Made by a program: the position numbers and the translations under genes. From assembly GCA_003342815.1 (NCBI GenBank), contig PTEX01000042.1, positions 4,286,344-4,350,343 of the forward strand: a stretch of DNA of 64,000 bases. Direction: 5' to 3'. The DNA is from Eudromia elegans. Taxonomy: Eukaryota; Chordata; Aves; Tinamiformes; Tinamidae. Position 1 is the stretch's first letter. The number at the start of each line of letters is the position of its first letter. Below are positions 39,601 to 50,357 of the stretch, in pieces. The notes under the pieces are model-generated. The model did not search any database. It was given only the letters and a program-made list of their open reading frames with translations, and was not told where the DNA came from.

Positions 39601-40190
39601 TTCTCTTTTTTCCCCTTAATTTCAGCAGAAACTAATTCTGTTAGGTTCTTAGAAAATGCTTCCTCTGTTTGGTACTTCTCCAAAGGTTAGTAGGATAGAG
39701 TTCAAAAAAGCCACTAACTCTTGATTTCCTGACAGAGATCCAAGTACGATACAAAATGGTATGTCAATAACTCTGTGGCCACCAACAGGATGCTGTAAAG
39801 AAGCTGGTGGTGGGAAAAGCTGAGGGCAGGCGGCAGCTGTAAGTGAGAGCAACCTCACTCTTGTGATGGAATTTCCAACTACGTCTTCACCCACTCTGTG
39901 AACTACCCACGTTTTACACTGACACAGTAAAAAAAAAACGGAAAAGCATGTGGCCTCAAGTAGTGTGATATTGTGTGATGCTGCTAATAAACTGAAGAAA
40001 CAAAAGCAATCCTATGCGTTGTTAAAAGTCATATCATCTTGAAAACTAGCATAGGTATAAAAACAAAGCAAGGAATAGTTTTTTAAAAAGATATCCACCA
40101 TTCTTCATCGTACCAAACACAAGCTACAGAATCCAATGGGATTTCAAATAAAAGTTTTACTCAGGTCAAATAAATTCACAAAATATGTAC

Positions 40191-40366
40191 CTGCAGAAGC
40201 AGTCTCTCAAACGCTAGGAAGTTGTCCCACTTGGAATTCTGTGGGTGTTTCAAAGTCTGGACCGCAGCCAGCACAAGTTGTAGAAGCCCACAGTGGTTCT
40301 CCAGAGCTTTGAAATTATTTTTGAAAAGCTGAACGTACGAGCTGAGCTGTTCCGGGGTGACTCTAC
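40191..40366 (-). CDS. SCFD2: SCFD2 internal exon (SM-protein helical hairpin)
   Basis: This 176-bp exon is two bases plus 58 codons. It starts RVTPEQLSSYVQLFKNNFKA and ends FLAFERLLLQ. The acceptor follows a strong pyrimidine tract (tgttttccttttcacag) and the donor is CAG|gtacat. The leading GT joins the G of the upstream exon to make Gly, and the exon ends exactly at a codon boundary. The pattern 'LSSYVQLFK...LENHCGLLQLVLAAVQTLK' followed by 'FERLLLQ' closely parallels the Munc18 helices 'LSQMLKKMPQYQKELSKY...LAEDCMKHY' and 'VEQDLAMG', which form the helical hairpin of domain 3. This parallel is the main evidence that the gene is an SM-family member. Flanking introns are 14 kb (upstream) and 32 kb (downstream), unusually long and consistent with the very large SCFD2 locus. 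Confidence 0.88.
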
Positions 40367-41874
40367 CTGTGAAAAGGAAAACAGGACATAGTAATCCAAA
40401 GCAGCAAATGCTCATAATGTCACACATGAAACAAGATTTTACGTTGTCAATGGATCAGTTAGGGCTTTCCACCTAGAGCCTCTCTTCATTATGGGCCTTC
40501 ACTGCAATCATTGTGTGTTTCAGGCTTCAGCAACTGGCCAGGATGAAGATTTGCTCCACTAATGACTGATGCTTAAGGTACGTGGCATGGCACATACCTT
40601 GTGACTTGTACCACTCTGATCATCCTACTTGGTATTTCTCCATAAAGGAAAGATCTTCTCCGCATTTAGTTATCTGATCTGCTTACAAGGCTCTCCACCT
40701 GTTTCCATCCTTTTAGTATTGTACAAATGCTTAATAATCGCTTCCAACAAGTGAATAAATGTCTAAAGCAATTCAGTGATACTTTTAGTGATACCACAGG
40801 CAGTCTTTGGAAGAACATTTAGAAAAGGGAAAGTTGCTAAACAAAACAAAACCACACAAGCTCTTTATGTGTACTTTAATGGAAAGGATCAAACCAGAGA
40901 GTCAGCACATTAACGCAGAAATCAAGCTGACACCACTCAGTAGGCCGGAGAGCTGACAAAAGGCTTCCTCGGTTAGTCCACATAGGCTAAAATAGCAACC
41001 ACAGCCATGTGTGTTTTTAGACTAAACACCAGGGCTTTCACTTGTGTTTTATTTCCTTTAAAGCTGTGTCAGGCAGATTTACATGGCGATTTGAAGCTGT
41101 CAGCCCAAGATGCCTTGCGGCATACCTTAAATAATGGCCACATTATTACCTTTAGCAATCATGATATATAGTTGCATGTTCAAAATATAACTTGCTTCAA
41201 TTGAGAAAACATTACCTTTCCAGGCCTTCTCTTTAATGTAACAGTGGAATGGGAGGGCTTTTTAGACTTCTGATTTCAATTTAGAAAAATAATTTTTCAA
41301 GTGTTTTTTCTTCTCCCTCACCATGTTGTCCCTTGTAAAAGTGAATCCAGATGCATCACTGGATCAGTCTGAGATCCATTCAGCACCATTTTAGATAAAC
41401 AATGAAAATCTTTCCCAGACTCAGAGCAGTATCAAAAAAAGTCCAACATATGTAAATATGGGGATGAAATCCTGACCTTGACAAGTCTTTAACAGAAATT
41501 CCATTGGCATTAAAGGAGCCAGGACTTCCTCTGTAGTATTTGCCATATCCACAGAAAAACTCAGACCCAGGGTTCAACAGCTCTTTTCTATATAGAAACC
41601 TCCCTGGACAGCAGCCTGATGAATGCAACTGTTCCAGCAGGAGATCAGGAAAGGAAGGTAGGAAGCGATTAGTGGTACACAACAAATTTGTGAGGCTTAA
41701 CTCCTCTCCATCCTCCCTGCTGCTTACTCACAGGCAAAGATTTCAGCACAAAGCCAATAACATTCTAAATTTAATCTAATCAAAGGCCCACCAGCCGTTT
41801 TTAACTTCTTTCTCTTTTTAAAACCCTCCTCCTACTGTTTTAAGTCCTTCTATGTTGCAAAGTAGCAGAGAGGT

Positions 41875-41916
41875 AAAAAAAAAAAAAAAGATAACAGTAA
41901 NNNNNNNNNNNNNNNN

Positions 41917-41950
<34 letters not shown>
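41875..41950. repeat. Poly-A tracts split by a 16-N assembly gap
   Basis: A15 (41875-41889), GATAACAGTAA, N16 (41901-41916), then A34 (41917-41950). The true length and content here are unknown. The long A run is likely to have caused the gap. Confidence 0.9.
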
Positions 41951-41953
<3 letters not shown>

Positions 41954-42859
41954 ATCTGCAGACAGAATCAGAGTTATAAAAGAAACATGATGGATCAGGT
42001 ATTGATCTCAGTATTGAAGAGCCTGTTCTAGCCAAGAGACAGCGCATGTGATGAAGTGACGAAGCAGCGCTGTTTTACCACCTAAGAGATGGAGAAGAAA
42101 AAAGAGAAGAGAGAAACATGGATCATATGGGGCCTAGTTGGGTCAAAATCACTTTGTAAAGGGACAATAAAAGCAATTCTACCAGACTAATGCCAGAATA
42201 TTACAAAAACATTAAGTTTAATCTATATACAGTATAGACAGGAATCTCTAGAATACTGTTAAAATCCTGAAAATCATATTCCGATTCCAAATCGTATCTG
42301 AGTCCAAATATCTGTTTGGTTTTCTGAAATTTGGATTTAACTAGTAACCAACCATTTTGAAAATAATTTAGAAAAGTGATTGGAATAAGCAGATGGTCTC
42401 TCCCTCACCTCCAAACAGAAAAGTTACCGATCAACAAACAGAGCTAGTCTTATATGCTAGGAAATACGGGGTAGGAGGAGAAGTTCATTTAGAACTTGTA
42501 AAGAAACTGAACAACAGAAAACATTATTATAAGATACTTATAAGAAAGAATAAGGAAATGCACTTCTTGCACCAAAGATGGTCAAAAACCAAGCAATAAG
42601 AACAACCAAAAAAGAAAGAAAGAAAAAAAAAAAAGGTTCAAGTCAGATGAATGGGATATTCTGAAACAAGTGAAACAAGTTACGTAGAAGACCCGATGGT
42701 CAGGGATAATGCTAAACCTACCACAATGACTAGACTGGAAAACAATGGACTATTTATATTTAAGAAATCATAAAAAATAGCTACCTTTTAGCCCAATATC
42801 AGTAGCATGAAAAGCTTGAGGACAAACATTCAAGAAAAAAAGGCTTAAATCATACAGAA

Positions 42860-43625
42860 AAGTAGGATAAAATGTGAAGTACATTTATCGAAGATGATCA
42901 TGTCAAACTAGTCTGACAGGGAATAAATTTTCTACACAAAGTGCATGTATTAAGTATAATGCAGGGACTTAGCACAGCATTAGCTATGACAATCATATTT
43001 AAGGAGAAAAAGATAAAGGTAAGAAGAACTGTGAGATGCCTAAACAATTTCAAGAGTATATAGCAAGCAATACACAGTGGAGATGTGCTGGCATAGAAAA
43101 GGTTTTAATTGAAGTTCAGTAAGTGCTGGTTCTGCATGCATGCAGAGGCACGCATGTTGCAGTACAGATTTCGGCACTAAGTAGTGCCAAATTTGCTGCT
43201 GTCACAAGTTTGTGAAACATCATGAAGATGGAAAAGGAGCAGAACAACACACAGCTGGATTGCTTTGAGAACTGGAATAACAGAAATGGGGTGAAATCTA
43301 GCAACACAAAGTGCAAGATTATGCATTTTGAGGCTAGCAAAAGAGTACCTGTTGTGTGTGAATCAGGAGCTAAAAGTGGGAAATGATGCAGGAGGGGAAC
43401 ATATTTAGGCACCCTCATTGTAAAAATAGCAGGTACAGTCCCAGACTATCCCAGTTACAGTAAAAACAAAGCCACACAATTAGCTTTGTACAATGGACCT
43501 CCCCTGAAGCACTTTATTCAACTCCAGTCACCCACACCCCATGAAGATTAACTCAAAACTTTGATATATAAAATGAAAGGCTACTGTAACGTTAAGAGGA
43601 ACACAGATTATTGATCAGGAGGGCA
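42860..43625 (+). mobile_element. Ancient CR1-like LINE fragment (reverse transcriptase region)
   Basis: The plus strand shows a decayed non-LTR reverse-transcriptase region. A piece near 42900 resembles 'vanL(T/I)..' CR1 sequence. Near 43180 it reads 'AKFA..', and at 43268-43330 it translates to ENWNNRNGVKSSNTKCKIMH, the CR1 pattern (D/E)WSNRNGMKFN..KCKVMH. At 43480-43610 it follows the CR1 order 'RPHLEYC.QFW.P.....[13 protein letters not shown]' with many substitutions. Stops and frameshifts are frequent. The region from about 42400 may belong to the same insertion but is too eroded to claim. It is antisense to SCFD2. Confidence 0.72.
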
Positions 43626-44479
43626 GAATAGAAATGCCCAGATTAAATTAGCACCTCCCCTTCTCTCTCTCTGCCCCCCCCCCAAAAAAAAAAGAGGAAG
43701 CTTTTACAAATGCATCAAAAATGTTCATATTAAAGGTTAATTGTGGCAAAAGAACAAATGTGTACAAATAAAGCAAAGACATTAAGAAATGTATTACTAT
43801 AGCAGATAACCCTCCAAAAGTGCAGGCAATACTGGAAGTAAGCCACCTAAAGTTGCCATTTGTGTTTGATCAGTATATAACAGAAGTCCCATAAATGCTT
43901 CTGAGACTGAGCTCATTAATAATTATTTTCCCTTTGAATCTTTCATTTCTCAGCAGTTAGTTTGCAAAAACATATTGGAAGATACACACATTGAATTCCA
44001 CCTCCAACTTTCAAGAATTCAACACAGACCCTGAAAAAACTACAAAAAGCTCCAATTTTAAAATTGTACAAACTGTACCTCATGTAGAAATTACTAACTG
44101 AAATAAATGTTTAAGAAAAATATGGTAAAAATATTTAAAAATACAGCAGCAGTGGAAACCAACATCCGCAATATCTTACAGGAACGGCCTGTAAAAAATA
44201 CTACATGCACAAATGACAACCTGAAAGGGAGAAATAATTCTACAATTAATAAAAGTAGACCTTGGATATTACAAATACTGGAGAGGACAGTAGTAGCCAC
44301 TAATATGAAAGGTGTGCTAAAAGTTTGCTTTTGTTCAGTAAGAATATGCTGAATGGAACAGAAAGACCATCATCTCAAAATATACATAATAATTTAACTA
44401 AACAAACCACATTCATAGACATTAAGATATGATCCCATAGTAAGACTTTTTCCATTTTAAATTAGTGTTGAAATCTATA

Positions 44480-44505
44480 ATAGCATATGCAGATAGCATA
44501 TGCAG
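44480..44505. repeat. 13-bp perfect tandem duplication
   Basis: ATAGCATATGCAG occurs twice back to back (44480-44492, 44493-44505). Each copy contains the palindrome GCATATGC. Confidence 0.88.
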
Positions 44506-45439
44506 GTATTCAATAAAATAATTATTTTTCAAGATCGATTCAGAGGTAGAGATAAATTTTAAAATTCAAGATCTTTTATTACTTTTTCATTATTGTTGTT
44601 ATTTTACACAAAGATTTACGGATGAATGAGGTGTCTAAAGAGCAAAAGTCAGAAATATCAATGTGTTGTTCCAAACATACAGTCCTTATTTTCTGCAGCT
44701 AACACTTCTTTAATTATATCCATAGGGATGAGAAAAAAAAAGTTAAGAGAAAAGTACATTTTGTGACCAACTGAATAATTACGTGGATGCTTTTCCAAGA
44801 CTACAGGAACCGCCAAATATACATAACTTCAAGCTTAGTTCAATTTTATTCAAGAACAACATTTGAGCTTCCCTGGCTTGAGCACTTCTGCTGAAGTCCA
44901 TTTTTCAGCTGACAGAACCATGAATAAGAAATTATCTTGGAACACTTAGGTTCATGGATAACATTTTTTTAAGGCAGTGAAAAATAAAATGTTTTCCCCA
45001 TCCACAATAACACAGACCCGTCACTCCCAGTAGTTTGTCTCTGACTATATCCAATGCTGGATACCGCTAAGGGATGTATAAAGCTCTCAAATATCTTCTA
45101 GCCAGTTGGGCCACAGTACTGCTAAGGGAGTTGGATATTTTGCAAAGCGAGTAGAGCAGTTTAGTAGTTCGGACAACGCCCCTTAAGTCTCCTTGTTAGT
45201 GTCATTTCCAGATGTCATTCTAGTAATGCAAAACACTTTTGTGCCTTCTTCAGAAGTTTCAGCAATACACTTTAACAGTAAATATGACAAAATAATTCAG
45301 TCACCATTTTTAGTGACTTACTTTCAAAGGTCATCCTGAACTTAAATTTTTAATAACAAAGGAGAGAGGAAAATAAATGACTCCCCAGGTCATTGGAGAG
45401 AAAAAAGTATGCCACAACGAGATACTACTGGGATGACTT

Positions 45440-46140
45440 CTCCAGAGTATGGCTCTGGACCTGAAGAGCTCTAGACTTCAAAGTATATTGAAAGCAGAGG
45501 TCACAGGTTTGTTTCCATCAAAATACCCTCATCTCCCACAAACACAAGCCCTTCTGCTCCTGGGTTTATGGCCACGTGTAACCACTGTCCCTCTTCACTT
45601 GTCAGAGCTGCAGGATCCACCTAATTCCATTGGTGCAGGCAAGAGCACAAACAAGAAGTCACCACTGCAAGTGTGCCAGGACAGGTCTATCTTGGGAGAT
45701 GGGTCAGTTCCTCAACTACAGCCACAAACTGCACGGCGGCGGCAGCTCTCCTACACCCTTGCGGACTCTGCCACTGCATAAGAGCTTGTAGCCTGCCTTG
45801 CTGAGCGGTCTGCCTTCCTTCGAGCAGTAGCTCATGCTGAGCGGTCTGCCTTCCTTCGAGCAGTAGCTCATGGCCTGCCATCCTTCCCTGAGCACTGCTC
45901 TCCCTCCCGGCCGAGGGATAGCTGCAAGGATGGGCATTTGACCTTGGCCTGGCCTTCCCACCCACTGAGGACCTTCTGGTGCATCTGAGGCCACTTCAGA
46001 GATATGGATCTGCGGCATTTTAATCTGCCACACATTTGAAGCTGTGTGTGGCAATGGCTTTTGAGGACACGGGGATAGCAGGACGACGTCTTGGATGCCT
46101 CCTTGAAGGAGGGTAATTGAATGGCAGCTTGCAGTCTCAA
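45440..46140. other. GC-rich patch of unknown origin around a 36-bp duplication
   Basis: This 700-base stretch is clearly richer in G+C than the flanking intron and has overlapping open frames on both strands (plus 45449-45781; minus 45716-46054 and 45868-46140). None resembles a known protein to me, and no paired splice sites support an exon. It could be an old, unrecognised mobile element or simply a GC-rich island. Confidence 0.4.
45800..45871. repeat. 36-bp perfect tandem duplication
   Basis: Two identical 36-bp copies (45800-45835 and 45836-45871) begin GCTGAGCGGTCTGCC and end CAGTAGCTCAT. On the minus strand the unit reads in frame as MSYCSKEGRPLS twice. It lies in a GC-rich patch. Confidence 0.92.
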
Positions 46141-46627
46141 ATCACCAGGTGGGAAGATGTGGTGAAGTGTCTAGCTCTCAAGTGGAAGGTGTAGCATTTT
46201 GCAAATCACTAAATCGAAAGGGAATAGCCATGAAGCTACTCATCTGGTTCGGCTTGAGTTAGTTACCATAACAGACATTTATCATTAAATTTTGTATGTA
46301 ATTATAAATCCTCATTTTGAGAGGATACCTATGTAGATCATTCATGTTCATATCAAGCGTCATATGTTAACTGGAAAAGACGGTTAAAATAGCATGTCTT
46401 TAATTCAAAAAAAAAAAAACAAACCCCAAAACCATGATTAACAAATTGTTCCACCGCAATTTCAAAACTTTTACATGCCTTATTATGATACATTTATATA
46501 GATACATATATACATAAGTATGAGTATTTTGAGGTGTCTCACAACAGATTAAGATTTTTTCTTTGTAAATCAGAGTTTGTACTTAAATGCATGGCCACTT
46601 TTACCTGCTGTTTTCTTCTTTGCATTT

Positions 46628-47615
46628 CATAGAATCATAGAATGGCTAGAGTTGGAAGGGACCTGTAGAGGTCATCTAGTCCAACCCCCCTGCACACGCA
46701 GGGTCCCCTAGAGCATGTGGCACAGGGTGATGTCCAGGCGGGTTTTGAAGATCTCCAGAGAAGGAGACTCCACCACCTCTCTGGGCAGCCTGTTCCAGGG
46801 CTCTGTCACCCTCACTGTTAAGAAATTCTTTCTCAAGTTCCTGTGGAACTTTTGNTGCNTCAATTTGTGGCCNTTTCCNCTAGTTCTATCANTGGCCACC
46901 ACTGAGAAGAGGCCAGCCCCCTCCTCCTCACTCCCTGTCTTGAGTTATTTATATACATTGATCAGGTCCCCTCTCAGTCTTCTCTTCTCCAGGCTGAAGA
47001 GGCCCAGCTCTCTCAGCCTTTCCTCATAGGGCAGATGTTCCAGGCCCCTAATCATCTTTGTGGCCCTGCACTGGACTCTCTCTAGCAGCTCCACGTCCCT
47101 CCTGCACTGGGGAGCCCAGAACTGCACACAGGACTCGAGGTGCAGCCTCACCAGGGCTAAGTAGAGGGGCAGAATCACCTCCCTCGACCTGCTGGAGACG
47201 CTCTGCTTAATGCACCCCAGGATCCCATTGGCCTTCTTGGCCACGAGGGCACACTGCTGCCTCATGGTCAACTTGTCGTCCACCATGACACCCAGGTCCC
47301 TCTCTGCAGGGCTGCTCTCCAGGAGGTCGGTCCCCAGCCTGTAGGTGTGTCTGGGGTTATTCCTCCCCAGGTGCAGGACCCTACACTTGCCCTTGTTGAA
47401 CTTCATGAGGTTACTCGCCGCCCAGCTGTCCAGTCTGTCCAGGTCCCTCTGGATGGCAGCGCAGCCCTCAGGGCTGTCAGCTATTCCTCCCAGTTTGGTA
47501 TCATCAGCAAACTTGCTGAGGGAGCACTCCATCCCTTCATCCAGGTCGTTAATGAATAAATTGAACAGGACCGGACCAAGGACTGACCCCTGGGGGACAC
47601 CACTAACCACAGGCA
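46628..47615 (-). mobile_element. CR1 LINE, 5'-truncated, well preserved
   Basis: The 3' end is marked by two CATAGAAT units (46628-46643; ATTCTATG on the element strand), the terminal repeat typical of bird CR1. Reading on the minus strand, the element carries the C-terminal half of ORF2, a non-LTR reverse transcriptase. It includes [20 protein letters not shown] near 47610, the catalytic FADDTKLGG (Y/FADD motif), [20 protein letters not shown] and [15 protein letters not shown]. The frame is open from 47616 down to 46708 except for one TAA at 46945-46947. A few N's fall near 46855-46892. The 5' end is truncated around 47615, where CR1 similarity stops just before the SGVPQGS segment. It cannot move by itself because the endonuclease and most of the reverse transcriptase are missing. 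It lies in the same orientation as SCFD2. Confidence 0.95.
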
Positions 47616-50307
47616 CTCTATCATTCAGTTCTCTCTTGACTGTTAAATCAGCATTAAAAAAAGCAAAAGCTTTCTCTAATCAATGTCTGAAATATTCCCC
47701 AGCTGCCCTCCCAAACACTAAAACAAACTTCAGAATTGTTTGAATAAATAGGTGAAATATTATCTTCCAGAATTAAGCATCCTAGAAGTAGCCATCTACA
47801 TTAAACTTCCAACTGTTGTCATAACACCCAATTAAGATCTGGCATTCTGGAGTTTCTCAAATCAGCTTCTCAGCCTTGACTAACCACATGTCATGGACAT
47901 ATTCTGTCACCCCATTTTTCACCTCTTTCACCAGGTCAGTAAATACTAAGCACAAGACCAAGTCCCAGCCAGAAGGTCACCAGACTGTTAATCCCTGAAA
48001 ACAGTATTTCACTGTACCTGAAGTAACTTGAAATCTGCAGATTTGATTGAATCATCTCCTGAATTACTTCTAACTTCTCACAACAAATCTCATAGAGTTC
48101 ATTTGCCTAAAAACAATGTGCCCAAAGGGTTTCAGGTGGCTTTAAAAATTGCATGTGTCCTCATTTAGCACTAAGACATATGTTTTCAGACACCAAGTAG
48201 TACTTCATGGTATTCTTGACATGACAAGGAGGTAATTCTTTAGGACATTACTCACAGGATAGCCTGAATATATCTTAACAGTCATTTTTGGTGGTAAGCA
48301 TATAAATATTGATGGTAAACATGACGATGTAGTAATATATACATATGCTAGTTGCCACACAGACGTGTAACTAGTCCTCTTTGAACATCAATTATGCAGG
48401 TTAAACAGCTACTCTGGGGGAAAAAAAAAAGAATCAGGCAAGTCACACAACTTTACTGTCACACAACATTCCACTCGAAAGGCTACATTTAGACGATTCA
48501 TAAGCACACTAATACTTATCTTTGGATTAAATCCTGCAGCCACAGGCCCTTGTCAATGAGATTTTGCTCTACAGTTCTATAGTTTCAACTACTTCAAGTT
48601 TGTTCCATTTTCCTGACTACACAGCACTTAGATGTACATAAACAAATTCTGTTGTTCTTTATATTGCCCCACAGGCCAGACACAAAATCCTGTACTTAGT
48701 GTTAATATTCACAACTGTTATAGCACTCTAGCAAAATGCAAGTGCCACTTTTTTGTTACATGCCAGTGGGACATTTGGATCAGCATCTCCTAGTATATCC
48801 TTGTGATCTCCCCTGCTGATGGAAAACATCATTACGGCTGCCTCACTCTACTAAATGAGATCACAGAGCACATGTATAGCAAGTCGTGTCTAATTCCTAA
48901 CCATTCTGTTTCATTACAAATATAAATATCAGAAATTAGAGTCCATTTCCATTTCTTGGACTTAAGTGTTTTGCTCTTCACAGAGAATTCAAAAGTCTTA
49001 ATGGACCTGTTTCTGTTTATCTAACATGTTTTGCTCCTAACAGAAGAACAGTCAACCAATACAGTGGCTTTTGAGTGCATGCACGTGCACATGTGTGTTT
49101 TATTTATCATAAATACCATTCTCTACAGAATGAGATTTAAAATCAACCCCTAATTTCCAAACCACTTGAGCATTTAACTGCTTGTTCAAAGTTAAATTTT
49201 GCATACCAAAAGCATCTAGCTACTGTGATATACTATACATAAAAGTAAAATGTTTACCATAAAATCTTTTTTTTTTAAAAGATTAACCTTTCCTGGCATG
49301 TTATTTTATTTACCTTTGAATCAAATAAAGTATTGTACCATTCTTTGCATCATCACTACTAGTTTCAGTGACAAATAATTTAGAGATTGTACAACCATTA
49401 AAATCACAGGCACATTGCATTTGATATAGCTGGCTGAACATACGTAATGATTCTGGGGTTTTTTGCTATCTAATTAGATGCTTTTCAAGAAGATATATTG
49501 AAGTTAATGTCAGCAAAGGTTTAAGAAAGTTCAGTGAATAAAACATTTCAGGTATTTACCTAAAATATTGCCAAATCATTTTTAATGCATAACAGATGAT
49601 GGCAGCACATCTGCTACTTTTCAGAGAATCATGTCACTGATAAATAAATAACAGTCATCTCTGAAAATTTAGGTTTTGTTTATACATAAAAAGCAGTTTA
49701 TTTCTACATAACAGGATGACCTAGCTTTAGACGTACCATTGATGAATCTATAATCAAAAAGCTTAAGTATTTCATTGTTTTCTGAATAACTCAGTTGGTT
49801 TGATACAGAAGTTCTTTGTTTAGATACATGTTGAAACACCACTATGACTCACTAAGATCTCAACTTCTTGCTTATGACTACTCTCGGAAAGATAATCCAG
49901 ATAATCCTGAGCGCTGCTCTGCCTTCTCCTCCCTCGGCAGGGCCTCGGACCCGCATCGACATGGTCCCTCTGCTTGCCTCTTCCCCAACACTGTCCCAAT
50001 GGCAGGACACAGCAGACTAAGGGAAGCTGAGAGCAGATGCAAGCTTTTAGTCCCATATGTCAGTCTAGGAATTGACAGCACTGAGTCTTCTGTATATTTA
50101 CACTGATCTTGACAAGATCAAATAGCATGTGAAACACTGGTACAGCTTACAGCATAAAAAAAAAAATGTCCATTTTATATTCGTTATCTGCTTCATGTTT
50201 TTAGATAAGGTGTTTCCCCAGCATTTTCCTATCCATTTTAGGTCACCTTTCTCACCCAAAATGTGATCATATCTCCAAGCCAAAACATGAGGATCACTCC
50301 AGTCCTA

Positions 50308-50357
50308 CTATGGAAACAAGTCCCATAGTTTCCTATGGAAACCAGTTCCATCGTTCA
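50308..50357. repeat. Imperfect 25-bp tandem duplication
   Basis: CTATGGAAACAAGTCCCAT at 50308 is repeated at 50333 as CTATGGAAACCAGTTCCAT, with a 25-bp period. Confidence 0.8.

Larger units (their letters stand above)
8052..40190 (-). other. SCFD2: SCFD2 32-kb intron
   Basis: Phase-0 intron. From left to right along the plus strand it contains a CpG-dense patch (11.45-11.69 kb), an ancient CR1 fragment (16.5 kb), a 31-bp-period repeat (16.8 kb), a cluster of GC-rich segments (18.2-22.2 kb) with two CR1 3'-end pieces, a CAT microsatellite (26.8 kb), and AT-rich stretches around 33.6 kb. No exon with paired splice sites and a protein-like frame was found. Between the named items the sequence is featureless AT-rich intron. 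Confidence 0.7.

Noticed and set aside
47345..47743. Plus-strand frames over the CR1
   Set aside because: These are antisense shadows of the CR1 reverse-transcriptase frame.
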